64,000 bases of DNA from Geobacter sp. SVR (GCF_016865365.1 NZ_AP024469.1:3998501-4062500), one strand, 5' to 3'; positions 17,369-25,101 are shown, counted from the stretch's first letter. Numbers and translations are program-made. Notes: generated by a model from the letters alone, not told the origin.

Positions 17369-17737
17369 CTACTGCTCAATCAGTTTTGCCGCCAGCTCTC
17401 GAAACGCCGGGGCCTTGACTTTCAATTCGACCGCCCGGTTGTTGTCCCCGAATCCGATGGTGATCACGCCCCCCACCAGTTCATGCTCCATTTCGGCAAA
17501 CAGCACAGCCCGGGGATTCACCAGCAGGTTGCCGGACTGCACGAAACCGCGGGACAGCAACTCCTGGATGAAGGCTTCCTGATCGGCCTTGGCAACCTTC
17601 TTGAAAAGCTGCTTTCTGACCACAGTAGCGCCGAACCAGACATCCATCATGCGGGTAGTGTCCGATACCAGCGGATTGTCTTCCGGGGTGGTCATCTGGG
17701 CCGCCACCACCAGCTCTCTATTGATGAACCGTTCCAT
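17369..17737 (-). CDS. Unknown 122-aa protein inside the hdr-flox operon
   Basis: I do not recognise this family. The protein is soluble, has no cysteine and no membrane segment, so it binds no iron-sulfur cluster. It starts MERFINRELVVAAQ, continues with a helical middle (QLFKKVAKADQEAFIQELLS) and ends with a strand-rich part (VGGVITIGFGDNNRAVELKV) before a C-terminal helix. Its position between floxB and floxA, on the same strand with only short spacers, suggests an assembly factor or small accessory subunit of the Flox complex; that is inference. GAGG lies six bases before its ATG, inside spacer element H2. Confidence 0.7.
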   Translation of the reverse strand: MERFINRELVVAAQMTTPEDNPLVSDTTRMMDVWFGATVVRKQLFKKVAKADQEAFIQELLSRGFVQSGNLLVNPRAVLFAEMEHELVGGVITIGFGDNNRAVELKVKAPAFRELAAKLIEQ

Positions 17738-17799
17738 GTGACACCTCAGGTTAAGATTGAGCTTGAGGTCAAGGAACTGCTTTATTCAACCTTGGCCTC
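17738..17799 (-). repeat. Spacer hairpin H2 (GGTTAAG family), overlaps floxB 3' end
   Basis: GAGGTCAAGG (17765-17774) is inverted at CCTTGGCCTC (17790-17799) with one mismatch. The second arm lies inside the last codons of floxB, so the repeat forms part of the coding end. The exact 12-mer CCTCAGGTTAAG (17744-17755) shared with H1 carries the ribosome-binding site of the 122-aa gene. Confidence 0.65.
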
Positions 17800-18792
17800 A
17801 ACCTGCTGTAATATCGCTGCAATGTCGATCCCCACCGGACAGAGCCGGATGCATCTGCCGCAGCCGGTGCAGAGCGTCTGGCCGAACTTGTCATCATAAT
17901 ACTTGAACTTGTGCATGATACGGTTGCGGTAGCGCTTGGGCTGCTGGTCGCGGGGATTATGGCCCGAGGCGTGGTGGGTGAATTTCCAGAAACCGCAGGC
18001 ATCCCAGTTTTTGCGGCGCTTGCCCTTCTTCTCGGTTCCCTCGTCCACGATATCGAAGCAGTGGCAGGCCGGGCAGACAAAGGCACAGGCCCCGCACCCC
18101 ACGCAGCGGGTGGCGATGGTATCCCAGGATGGATCTTCGAAGTGCTCGTCCAGCCACTGCTTGACCTTTTTCAGATCGAACGCGTCAGTCTGGGGCTCGG
18201 CCAGGGGCAGTGCTTTGGCGCCGTTGGGCTCAGCGAACAGCTCATGGTGGGCGCCGACCAGCGTTTCTCCTTTCTCGCTGAAGGCTTCGCAGGCATATCC
18301 GCCCCCCTCCAGCGGGGTCAGAAACAGGTCGGCCCCTTTGGGATCGCCGGGGGAGAGTCCCACTGCCGAGCAGAAGCAGGCATCATCCGCTTGTGTACAG
18401 GCCAGTCCAATGATGGTGGTCTTCCTGCGGCGCTCCAGGAAGAATTCATCCTTATAGTCCCAGGAAAAGACTGTATCCAATACCGGGATGGCTGCGGCAT
18501 CGCAGGGGCGCACCCCCACCAGCACCGTTTCCGGAAAACGGACCGGATCGATATCCTGCAGTTCGACCCTTTGTCCCTCCTTCTCGTAGGACATGATGTC
18601 CTCGCACAGAGGAAAGAAGGCCTCCTTGCCGGAGCGGCGCGGCAATCGGTCAATGACCAGTTCAGCAGCGCTGGCGAGCGGCTCGTAGAGCGGCGTGCCG
18701 GCGTTCAGGCGAGGTGCCACCACTCGTTTGCCTTCGGCGATCAGCTTATCCAGGAGGGCGTTCAGGTTCTGTTCCGAGATGTATTTCTGCAT
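17782..18792 (-). CDS. floxB: 4Fe-4S electron-transfer subunit, FloxB-like (sulfhydrogenase beta-like)
   Basis: About 336 aa, resembling the beta subunit of sulfhydrogenase and the A subunit of anaerobic sulfite reductase. The N-terminal part holds GVRPCDAAAIPVLD and a CTQADDACFC cysteine group. The C-terminal third has two ferredoxin motifs, CVGCGACAFVCP and CTGCGRCIRLCP, binding two [4Fe-4S]. I start it at the ATG at 18792 (MQKYISEQNLN). The frame stays open 29 codons upstream, but those codons are the right end of an inverted-repeat spacer. It would relay electrons between FloxA flavin and FloxC/HdrA. Confidence 0.8.
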   Translation of the reverse strand: MQKYISEQNLNALLDKLIAEGKRVVAPRLNAGTPLYEPLASAAELVIDRLPRRSGKEAFFPLCEDIMSYEKEGQRVELQDIDPVRFPETVLVGVRPCDAAAIPVLDTVFSWDYKDEFFLERRRKTTIIGLACTQADDACFCSAVGLSPGDPKGADLFLTPLEGGGYACEAFSEKGETLVGAHHELFAEPNGAKALPLAEPQTDAFDLKKVKQWLDEHFEDPSWDTIATRCVGCGACAFVCPACHCFDIVDEGTEKKGKRRKNWDACGFWKFTHHASGHNPRDQQPKRYRNRIMHKFKYYDDKFGQTLCTGCGRCIRLCPVGIDIAAILQQVEAKVE

Positions 18793-18957
18793 GTATAAAA
18801 CCTTTTTTTCACCACAGAGGATACGGAGGAAAGGCGGAGGAGAGACAAAATCAAAAACTAAAGATTCGGGGTTAAACAAAAAACAATGCTTTTGCTTTTC
18901 CTCGGTTTTTCTCCGTGTACCTTCGTGTTCTCCGTGGTGAATGCTTTTAATCGGTTC
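18793..18957 (-). repeat. Spacer hairpin H3 (CACAGAG family)
   Basis: TTCACCACAGAGGATACGGAGG (arm at 18808-18829, given here only to its ends TTCACCAC...GGAGG) is inverted at 18920-18941. The arms agree at 18 of 22 positions, and all four differences are transitions. About 90 bases of AT-rich loop lie between. The element fills almost the entire spacer between floxC and floxB. Confidence 0.8.
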
Positions 18958-19878
18958 CTATTTGATAAACGACTGATCATCCTTTTCAGTGAACGTCGCC
19001 AGCGGCCCCTTCTCGTTGACCTCGAAGCCCGCCTCGTGGTCGAACAGTTCCTTCAGTTCCTTGGCCATCTTGCGGTTCAGGAGGTTGAGCGGGATGTCCA
19101 TGGGGCAGACCCGTTCGCACTCGGCACAGCCGGCGCAGCGCCCGGCCAGGTGCATGGCCCGGACGATGTGCCAGGCAACATTACCGGCCGGCCGGGGGGT
19201 GCTCTCCACCATTTGCGGCTTGTTGCGGTCACACAGGCATTGCTCGCAGAAGCAGAACGGGCAGACCTGACGGCAGGCGTAGCATTTGATACATTTGGAA
19301 GACTGTTCCTTCCAATAGCTCCAGCGTTCGGCCGGGGTCAATGCCTCCAGCCGGGCGATCTCCGCCGCGTACTTTTTCTCCAGCTCGGGAGTTACCGGCT
19401 TCTGGGCCGGTACGTAATCGCAGCCTGCAGGCAGGTGAGCATCGCATTCCCGGCATTTGGGGGCGATGCTCTCGGAGGTCAGCTCCGTGTCGGGCTGCAC
19501 CACCGAGGCCAGCACGCCGACGCAGGGAACACCAATCAGATAGAGCCGTTCGCGGGTCAGTTGCGATTCGCCCATCAAGCCCACCAGGGCTTTCAGGTCG
19601 CATCCCTTGACCACGACGCCGATCCTGCCTGCCTTGGGGACCTCTTTCTTGGCCTTAGTCAGGTAGACAGCCAGATTGTTGACGCAGGCAGGGGTAAAGA
19701 TCAGTTTCGCCGCATCCTCGATTCTGGATACGACGATCGGCTGAGCCGAACCTCTTCTGCGGGCGGCGGTATAGCCGATAACCGCGCTGACGGTGCCATC
19801 GGAGAGTATGCGGGACGCCTCGTTTCTGATAGCGTCGGTAACAGCGGCGTAGAGAGATGTGTCGATTGCCTGGGTCAT
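18958..19878 (-). CDS. floxC: 4Fe-4S protein with F420-hydrogenase beta-like N-terminus, FloxC-like
   Basis: About 306 aa. The N-terminal half (VIGYTAAR, FTPACVNNLAVYL, GVVVKGCDLKALVGL, VGVPCVGVLA) resembles the FrhB/FdhB family that binds flavin and clusters. The second half has many cysteines, including CIKCYACRQVCPFCFCEQC and a final CAGCAECERVCP ferredoxin motif. It likely carries several [4Fe-4S] clusters and bridges FloxB to the HdrA/MvhD module. The ATG at 19878 has AAAGG eight bases upstream; a 19-codon in-frame extension reaches into the upstream repeat and is probably not translated. Confidence 0.78.
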   Translation of the reverse strand: MTQAIDTSLYAAVTDAIRNEASRILSDGTVSAVIGYTAARRRGSAQPIVVSRIEDAAKLIFTPACVNNLAVYLTKAKKEVPKAGRIGVVVKGCDLKALVGLMGESQLTRERLYLIGVPCVGVLASVVQPDTELTSESIAPKCRECDAHLPAGCDYVPAQKPVTPELEKKYAAEIARLEALTPAERWSYWKEQSSKCIKCYACRQVCPFCFCEQCLCDRNKPQMVESTPRPAGNVAWHIVRAMHLAGRCAGCAECERVCPMDIPLNLLNRKMAKELKELFDHEAGFEVNEKGPLATFTEKDDQSFIK

Positions 19879-20062
19879 GAAAGAACCTTTATAGTCGAAA
19901 GCATCGTTATAAAATCCATCATGGTAATGGAACACGGATGACGCGGATTTAATGGTTTACGCGAATTTGGAGATTGGGGATGAACCTGAGATCTCCGGTT
20001 TTGGCGTATCCGCGCTAATCCGTCCAAATCCGGGTCTTTTCCGCGTTCCATTGTCTTTTATT
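19879..20062 (-). repeat. Spacer hairpin H4 (GGAACACGGA family)
   Basis: ATGGAACACGGA (19927-19938) is inverted at TCCGCGTTCCAT (20040-20051), 11 of 12 matching. Shorter imperfect matches between (GCGGATTTAA against CTAATCCG, GGAGAT against ATCTCC) make a long, irregular hairpin that fills the spacer between floxD and floxC. Confidence 0.75.
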
Positions 20063-20563
20063 TTAAATTTGTTTGAATGCCTCTTTCAGCTCCGGCGAAG
20101 CAAGAGCACCGGACCACTGTTCCTCCAGGGCCAGTTCCTTGAACTCACGCATCGGCCCCATGGCCCGCACCCGCTCGGTCAGGTCGGTGACAACCTCGAC
20201 CCATTTGCCCCCTTCGGCAGCCGAGACCCAGGAGAACTGCAGACGATCGAGATGAACCCCCACGAACTCCAGCAGCTTGCGGAAGGCGGCGAAGCGGCGT
20301 CGGGCGTGGAAGTTGCCGGCGATGTAGTGACAATCGCCAGGATGGCAACCCGAAACCAGCACCCCGTCGGCCCCCTGCTGGAAAGCCTTGAGAATGAAGA
20401 CGGGATCGATGCGGCCGGTGCAGGGAAACTTGAGCACCCGCACGTTGGCCGGGTACTGCATGCGCGAGGTCCCGGCCAGGTCGGCCCCGGCATAGGTGCA
20501 CCAGGTGCAGACAAAGGCGATTATCTTCGGTTCGAAGTCGTGTTTCTGCTTTTCAGCGTGCAT
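20063..20563 (-). CDS. floxD: MvhD-family hydrogenase iron-sulfur subunit, FloxD-like
   Basis: This 166-aa protein is of the MvhD/HdrD-delta family, which carries a [2Fe-2S] cluster and links HdrA to its electron donor. Cysteines appear as FVCTWCTY near residue 19, KFPCTGR near 48, and GCHPGDCHY near 72, the family pattern. In methanogens MvhD connects the hydrogenase to HdrA. Here, next to hdrA and the flavin oxidoreductase genes, it would take electrons from FloxABC instead. The ATG is preceded by AAAGG. It is separated from hdrA by hairpin spacer H5. Confidence 0.85.
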   Translation of the reverse strand: MHAEKQKHDFEPKIIAFVCTWCTYAGADLAGTSRMQYPANVRVLKFPCTGRIDPVFILKAFQQGADGVLVSGCHPGDCHYIAGNFHARRRFAAFRKLLEFVGVHLDRLQFSWVSAAEGGKWVEVVTDLTERVRAMGPMREFKELALEEQWSGALASPELKEAFKQI

Positions 20564-20693
20564 TGGAAAACCTTTGAAAGCGGATTGAAAGCATGGAACA
20601 CGGAAAAATCGGAAAAGGCAGATAAAAACGGATCTTACTTCTGTTTAATCTGATGTTATCTGAAGTTTCCGCTTGTACCGTGTTCTATAGTGA
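20564..20693 (-). repeat. Spacer hairpin H5 (GGAACACGGA family)
   Basis: ATGGAACACGG (20593-20603) is inverted at CCGTGTTCTAT (20678-20688), 10 of 11 matching. An inner pair, CAGATAA (20619-20625) and TTATCTG (20656-20662), is perfect. The spacer between hdrA and floxD consists of little else. Confidence 0.8.
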
Positions 20694-22691
20694 TTATAAC
20701 GCCTCTATCATTGCCACGATCTGTTCATCGGTGTACCCATCAAGCTCCACCGACTTGGACGGGCAGGTGGCCTGGCAGGTACCGCAGCCGCCGCAGACTC
20801 CGGGGTTGACGTAGGCCACCACCTTGACCAGGTTGCCCTGGCGGTCGCGCATCTCCTTCTCCTCCACCGCGCCGTAAGGGCAAACCTTTTTGCAGTAAAA
20901 GCAGCCCACGCAGCCGGCATCCTTCACCTTTGCAACCACCGGTTCCCGCTCCAGCTTGTCCTTGGCAAACAGGGTCATCACCTTGGCGGCGGCGGCACTG
21001 GCCTGGCTGACGGTGTCGGGGATGTCCTTGGGCCCCTGGCAGGCGCCGGCCAGGTAGATGCCGGCCGTGGCGCATTCAACCGGCCTCAGCTTGGCGTGGG
21101 CTTCGGAGTAGAAGTTGTATTTGTCGTAGGAGATGCCCAGTTTCTGGGCCAGCAACTCCGCGCCGGCCTGGGGCTGGACAGCCGTGGCCAGCACAACCAT
21201 GTCGGCCTCGATCTCCACTTGGACACCGACCGAAATGTCGCTACCCATGACCACGATCTTGTCATCTTTCTGATAGAGGCGCGAGACCATGCCGCGGATG
21301 TAGACCGCCTCCTCTTCCTCGATGGAGCGGCGCCAGAATTCGTCGTAGTTCTTGCCCGGCGTACGGGCATCCATGAAGAAGACATAGGCCTGGCCATCGT
21401 GGACCTTGTGGTGGTAGAGCATGGTATGCTTGGCAGTGTACATGCAGCAGATCTTGGAACAGTAGGAAATCCCTTTTTCCCTGGCCCTGCTGCCGACGCA
21501 CTGGATGAAGACGATTTGTTTCGGTTCCTTGCCGTCCGAAGGGCGCAGGATCTTGCCACCAGTGGGGCCGGAAGCCGATGCCAGGCGCTCGAAGGTCATA
21601 CCGTCGATGACATCCGGCAGCTTGCCGTGGCCGAATTCGCCGTAGCCCTTGATGGGGGAGCCCTTGGGTTTCTCGGCGATGGAGTAGAGGTCAAAGCCGG
21701 TGGCAACCACAATGGCGCCGACCGGTTCCACGATCAGCTGGTCTTCCTGCTCGTAGTCAACGGCGCCGGGGCCGCACACCTTCTGGCACAGGCCGCATTT
21801 ACCGGTCCTGAATTTGGTGCAGTGTTCCCGGTCGATGACCGGGGTATTGGGTACCGCCTGGGGAAAGGGGACGTAGATGGCCGGGCGCATCCCCCGATTG
21901 CAATCGAATTTGTTGGGGATCTTTTTGATGGGACACTTTTCCATGCAGACGCCGCAGCCGGTGCACCTGTCCTCATCCACCGAACGGGCCTTCTTGCGGA
22001 CCGTGACCTGAAAGTTACCGATATACCCCTCGACATGTTCTATTTCGGCGTAGGTGTAGAGCTTGATCTTGGGGTGGTTGGCGACATCGACCATTTTGGG
22101 GGTCATGATGCATTGGGAGCAGTCGAGGGTGGGAAACGTTTCGGAAAGTTGGGCCATGTGGCCGCCGATGGAGGGTTCCCGCTCCACCAGCACGACCTCG
22201 TGGCCCGCATCGGCAATGTCCAGGGCGGCCTGAATACCGGCGATGCCGCCGCCGATGACCAGCGAGCGCTTGGTGACCGGTACGGTGATGGTGGGCAGCA
22301 CGCGGTTCTTCTTGACCCGCTCCACCATCATGCCGACAATCTCGATAGCCTTTTCCGTGGCCTCCTGCTTGTCTTCGTGGACCCAGGAGCAGTGTTCGCG
22401 GATATTTGCCATTTCGCACAGAAAGGGGTTCAGGCCGGCCGCCTCCACTGCCTTGCGGAAGGTTTTCTCGTGCATTCGGGGAGAGCAGGCCGCCACCACC
22501 ACGTGGGAAAGCCGCTGCTCCTGGATGGCCCGCTTCAGCAGGGTCTGGCCGGGATCGGAGCACATGTACTTGTAGTCCGTCGAAAAGGCCACCCCCGGAA
22601 GCATTCCGACCTGGGCAGCCACCCGCTCCACATCCACCGTCCTCGATATGTTTTCGCCGCAGTGACAGACAAATACGCCGATTCTTGACAT
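20694..22691 (-). CDS. hdrA: Heterodisulfide reductase subunit A homologue
   Basis: This 665-aa FAD and iron-sulfur protein is the likely electron hub, and in methanogens the bifurcating flavin, of Hdr complexes. It has the N-terminal VFVCHCGENIS and a central FAD site with GGGIAGIQAALDIAD (about 145). Conserved CSQC cysteines follow (about 193-196). Ferredoxin motifs are CTGCGVCMEKCP (about 243) and, at the C-terminus, CVGCFYCKKVCP and CGGCGTCQATCP. No in-frame TGA suggests selenocysteine. Organisms without coenzyme M use such proteins with other thiols or carriers, so the disulfide substrate is unknown. Confidence 0.93.
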   Translation of the reverse strand: MSRIGVFVCHCGENISRTVDVERVAAQVGMLPGVAFSTDYKYMCSDPGQTLLKRAIQEQRLSHVVVAACSPRMHEKTFRKAVEAAGLNPFLCEMANIREHCSWVHEDKQEATEKAIEIVGMMVERVKKNRVLPTITVPVTKRSLVIGGGIAGIQAALDIADAGHEVVLVEREPSIGGHMAQLSETFPTLDCSQCIMTPKMVDVANHPKIKLYTYAEIEHVEGYIGNFQVTVRKKARSVDEDRCTGCGVCMEKCPIKKIPNKFDCNRGMRPAIYVPFPQAVPNTPVIDREHCTKFRTGKCGLCQKVCGPGAVDYEQEDQLIVEPVGAIVVATGFDLYSIAEKPKGSPIKGYGEFGHGKLPDVIDGMTFERLASASGPTGGKILRPSDGKEPKQIVFIQCVGSRAREKGISYCSKICCMYTAKHTMLYHHKVHDGQAYVFFMDARTPGKNYDEFWRRSIEEEEAVYIRGMVSRLYQKDDKIVVMGSDISVGVQVEIEADMVVLATAVQPQAGAELLAQKLGISYDKYNFYSEAHAKLRPVECATAGIYLAGACQGPKDIPDTVSQASAAAAKVMTLFAKDKLEREPVVAKVKDAGCVGCFYCKKVCPYGAVEEKEMRDRQGNLVKVVAYVNPGVCGGCGTCQATCPSKSVELDGYTDEQIVAMIEAL

Positions 22692-22825
22692 CTATTTATT
22701 CCTTTTCGTCACAGAGGTCACAGAGAAAAACCAGAGTCTTTTGAAACATAATCCTTTGGGGGTTAAATCCGAGCCTTGACCCATTGCATTTTTGAATTCC
22801 TCTGTGCTCTCTGTGTCCTCTGTGG
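22692..22825 (-). repeat. Spacer hairpin H6 (CACAGAG family)
   Basis: A 17-base arm at 22710-22726 (CACAGAGGTCACAGAGA) is inverted at 22808-22824 with 16 of 17 matching. The right arm ends two bases before the stop codon of hdrB. The same family as H3, between hdrB and hdrA. Confidence 0.85.
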
Positions 22826-23710
22826 CTACAGCAGTTGTTTTTCCTTCAGCAACGGCAGGGGATTGACGATCAACGCGTCCAGGCCCAGTTTTTCGGCCGG
22901 CAAGCCGGCTGCCAGCCCCACCAGCTGGGTCAGATAGAAGACCGGCAGACCGTAGCTGGTCTTGTAGACCCCTTCGATCTCTTTCTGACGGATATCGAGA
23001 TTGCCGTGACAGAGGGGGCAGCCGACCATGATGCAATCGGCGCCGGCCGCCTTGGCCGATTCGAGGATGGCATTGCTGAGCTGGATCACCACGCCGGGGC
23101 GCGAGAGGGTGAAATTGGCGCCACAGCACTCCAGGCGATGGGTCCAGGCAACACTTTCCGCGCCCGTCGCTTCGATCACCCGCTCCATGATGGTCGGGGC
23201 CTCGGTGCAATCCAGGTTGGGCACTTCTGGGGGGCGGGTCAGGAGACAGCCGTAGTAGCAGGCCACCTTGAGCCCCTTGAGCGGTTTTTTGATCGACCGG
23301 GCCAGTTGCTCCAGCCCCAGGTCTTTTGCCAGGATCTCCAGCAGGTGCTTGACCTGCCCATCCAGTCTGACCGGCGCATCGATGGCCTTTTCCACCTGTT
23401 TGCGCTTGGTGTCGCTCTCTTCCAGGGTATGCTGAGTGAACTTGAGCCGCGAAAAGCAGGCGGCGCAGGCCACGGCCAGATCCCCCTCGACCTGCTCGGC
23501 CAGTTCCAGGTTTTTGGCGCACAGCGAGAGCGAGAGCAGTTCATCCACATTGTGGGCCGGAGTGGCGCCGCAGCAGAACCAGTCCGGCACCTCGGTCAGG
23601 CCGATGTTCAGTGCCTTGAACAGCTCACGGGTGGAAAGATCGTACTCGCCGGCCGAGGCATGCAGCGAACAGCCGGGGTAGTAGGCGTAGGAGAGTTTTG
23701 AATCAGTCAT
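22826..23710 (-). CDS. hdrB: Heterodisulfide reductase subunit B homologue
   Basis: This 294-aa protein has the two CCG (cysteine-rich) domains of HdrB, which bind non-cubane [4Fe-4S] clusters where disulfides are cleaved. The first begins YYPGCSLHASA and continues to WFCCGATPAHN. The second has ACYYGCLL, then HRLECCGANFTL, and ends MVGCPLCHGNLD. All CCG cysteines are present, so catalysis on a disulfide or related acceptor is plausible. It lies between hdrC and hdrA in one minus-strand operon. Confidence 0.93.
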   Translation of the reverse strand: MTDSKLSYAYYPGCSLHASAGEYDLSTRELFKALNIGLTEVPDWFCCGATPAHNVDELLSLSLCAKNLELAEQVEGDLAVACAACFSRLKFTQHTLEESDTKRKQVEKAIDAPVRLDGQVKHLLEILAKDLGLEQLARSIKKPLKGLKVACYYGCLLTRPPEVPNLDCTEAPTIMERVIEATGAESVAWTHRLECCGANFTLSRPGVVIQLSNAILESAKAAGADCIMVGCPLCHGNLDIRQKEIEGVYKTSYGLPVFYLTQLVGLAAGLPAEKLGLDALIVNPLPLLKEKQLL

Positions 23711-23871
23711 TGGTCACCATCAAACCAAAATCGATTATGGAACACGGAAAAATCGGTACCAGCGGATAAAGGCGGAAAGAGTAGGTTTAAATAAAAGCGC
23801 ATTTAAGACTTTATCCGGATTTATCCGTCTTTTCCGCCGGTACCGCGCTCTATTGCCCTTAAATTTACTCT
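23711..23871 (-). repeat. Spacer hairpin H7 (GGAACACGGA family)
   Basis: ATGGAACACGG (23737-23747) faces CCGCGCTCTAT (23843-23853), 8 of 11 matching. CGGTACC (23754-23760) pairs perfectly with GGTACCG (23839-23845). The stem then continues with GCGGATAAAGGCGGA-like sequence on one side and its near-complement on the other, with bulges. Confidence 0.75.
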
Positions 23872-24456
23872 TTACAGCGCTTCGCCTTTTTTCCGCATCT
23901 CTTCGATCCGGGTGAAGATCTTTTCGATCTCATGCATGTTTTTGTTTTTGCTGTGGAACATCTTCAGCTTGCCCTTGCTGAGCAGCTTGGGGCCGAGCAT
24001 CAAATCTTTCAGAAATTGCCCGCTCTTGACGTTAAAAACAGCGGCCAGGCGCATCTCGTACTGCCTGCCATAGGCACGGATGTTCTGCAGAAACAGTTTG
24101 TTGGCCAACTGGACGTAGCTCTCCTTGGAGGGGCCTTCCGCATCCCATGACAGCTTGCGCAGGGCGTCCATGATCGATGCCAGGTGCACCTTGTTGGGGC
24201 AGCGGGTCGAACAGGTTTCGCAGGAGGCGCAGTACCAGATCGAACGTCCTGCCAGGATACGCTGCCACTGGCCCAGCTGCAGAAGCCGCATCACCCGGTT
24301 GGGGGGATGCTCCATGAAGGTGGCCATCGGGCAGCCGGCCGAACATTTGCCGCACTGGAAACAGCGGCGCACCGAGGTGCCGGACAAGGCCTCGACCTTG
24401 CGGACGAAGTCAAGATCCATCGTCTCGGTAGAGATGATCATCTTTTTCTTTTTCAC
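23872..24456 (-). CDS. hdrC: Heterodisulfide reductase subunit C homologue
   Basis: This 194-aa protein has two [4Fe-4S] ferredoxin motifs, CFQCGKCSAGCP near residue 34 and CASCETCSTRCP near 77. It passes electrons from HdrA to the CCG clusters of HdrB. The C-terminal helical tail is rich in Lys. It is the first gene of the eight-gene operon and starts with GTG after AAAAGGTGCTCCA. The order hdrC-hdrB-hdrA-floxD-floxC-floxB-unknown-floxA is the reverse block order of the flox-hdr loci I know from sulfate reducers. Confidence 0.92.
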   Translation of the reverse strand: MKKKKMIISTETMDLDFVRKVEALSGTSVRRCFQCGKCSAGCPMATFMEHPPNRVMRLLQLGQWQRILAGRSIWYCASCETCSTRCPNKVHLASIMDALRKLSWDAEGPSKESYVQLANKLFLQNIRAYGRQYEMRLAAVFNVKSGQFLKDLMLGPKLLSKGKLKMFHSKNKNMHEIEKIFTRIEEMRKKGEAL

Positions 24457-24570
24457 TGGAGCACCTTTTTACTAAGACTAAAACAAAGGCATGGCCCGCC
24501 TTATTATCGGACGGGTGATCGGGTGAGGAGTCACCGGTCGCAAGTAGCGCGGTTATACTACTGAGGTTTA

Positions 24571-24599
24571 AGTATATTTTTTACACAACGGGACTTGAA
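24571..24599 (-). promoter_or_regulatory. Candidate promoter of the hdr-flox operon
   Basis: On the minus strand TTCAAG (24599-24594) and TATACT (24576-24571) are 17 bases apart, about 110 bases upstream of the hdrC start. The region 24457-24720 is AT-rich and otherwise empty. A second, weaker pair lies further upstream near 24655-24685. Confidence 0.4.
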
Positions 24600-24732
24600 A
24601 AAGCAAGTTAAAAAGCCGCCATAGGGGCTTTCTCGATTTAGTTAAAATGAATTTGTATACTTTTTCAGGTTTCTGAAACAAGCAAGATGACGTTTGTTTG
24701 ATGCAGGAGACTGGTGGTGTAGACGCACTCGA

Positions 24733-25101
24733 TCATGCCCCCTTGATCACCGCTTCGATCTTCTCGACAATGGTAAGAGGATCGATAGGCTTTTCGAAAT
24801 AGCCATTGCAGCCGGCCGATAAAATTCTTTCCATATCGCCGGCCATGGCATAGGCAGTGATTGCAATGATCGGCAGGCCGGCGCCGGCCGAGGCCTTCCT
24901 GACGCGCCTGGCAGCTTCCAACCCGTCTATTCCGGGCAGGTTGATATCGATAATCACAACATCGGGATGTTCTGCCAGCGCCAGATGTACCCCCTCTTCG
25001 CCTGTTTCGGCCGCGATCACCTCATACTCGGCGCGTTTCAGCGCATAGATCATAAGCCGGATGCTATCCCTGTTGTCCTCGATGATCAGGGCTTTTTTCA
25101 T
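24733..25101 (-). CDS. Single-domain response regulator (CheY-like)
   Basis: This 122-aa protein is only a receiver domain. It has acidic residues at the start (LIIEDNRDS), the phosphoacceptor Asp in VVIIDINLPG near residue 52, Thr in AITAYA and Lys in FEKPIDP. With no output domain it works as a phosphorelay intermediate or binds a partner. It overlaps the end of the upstream histidine kinase gene by four bases (ATGA) and follows GAGGATCGT, so it is probably the kinase's direct partner. Confidence 0.9.
   Translation of the reverse strand: MKKALIIEDNRDSIRLMIYALKRAEYEVIAAETGEEGVHLALAEHPDVVIIDINLPGIDGLEAARRVRKASAGAGLPIIAITAYAMAGDMERILSAGCNGYFEKPIDPLTIVEKIEAVIKGA

Noticed and set aside
20694-22691. 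Selenocysteine in HdrA
   Set aside because: The frame has cysteine codons at the positions where some HdrA proteins have selenocysteine, and no internal TGA is needed.
17302-23871. The hdr-flox spacer repeats as a CRISPR array or insertion sequences
   Set aside because: The elements are single inverted repeats of differing sequence separated by whole genes, with no regular spacers and no transposase or terminal duplication visible.
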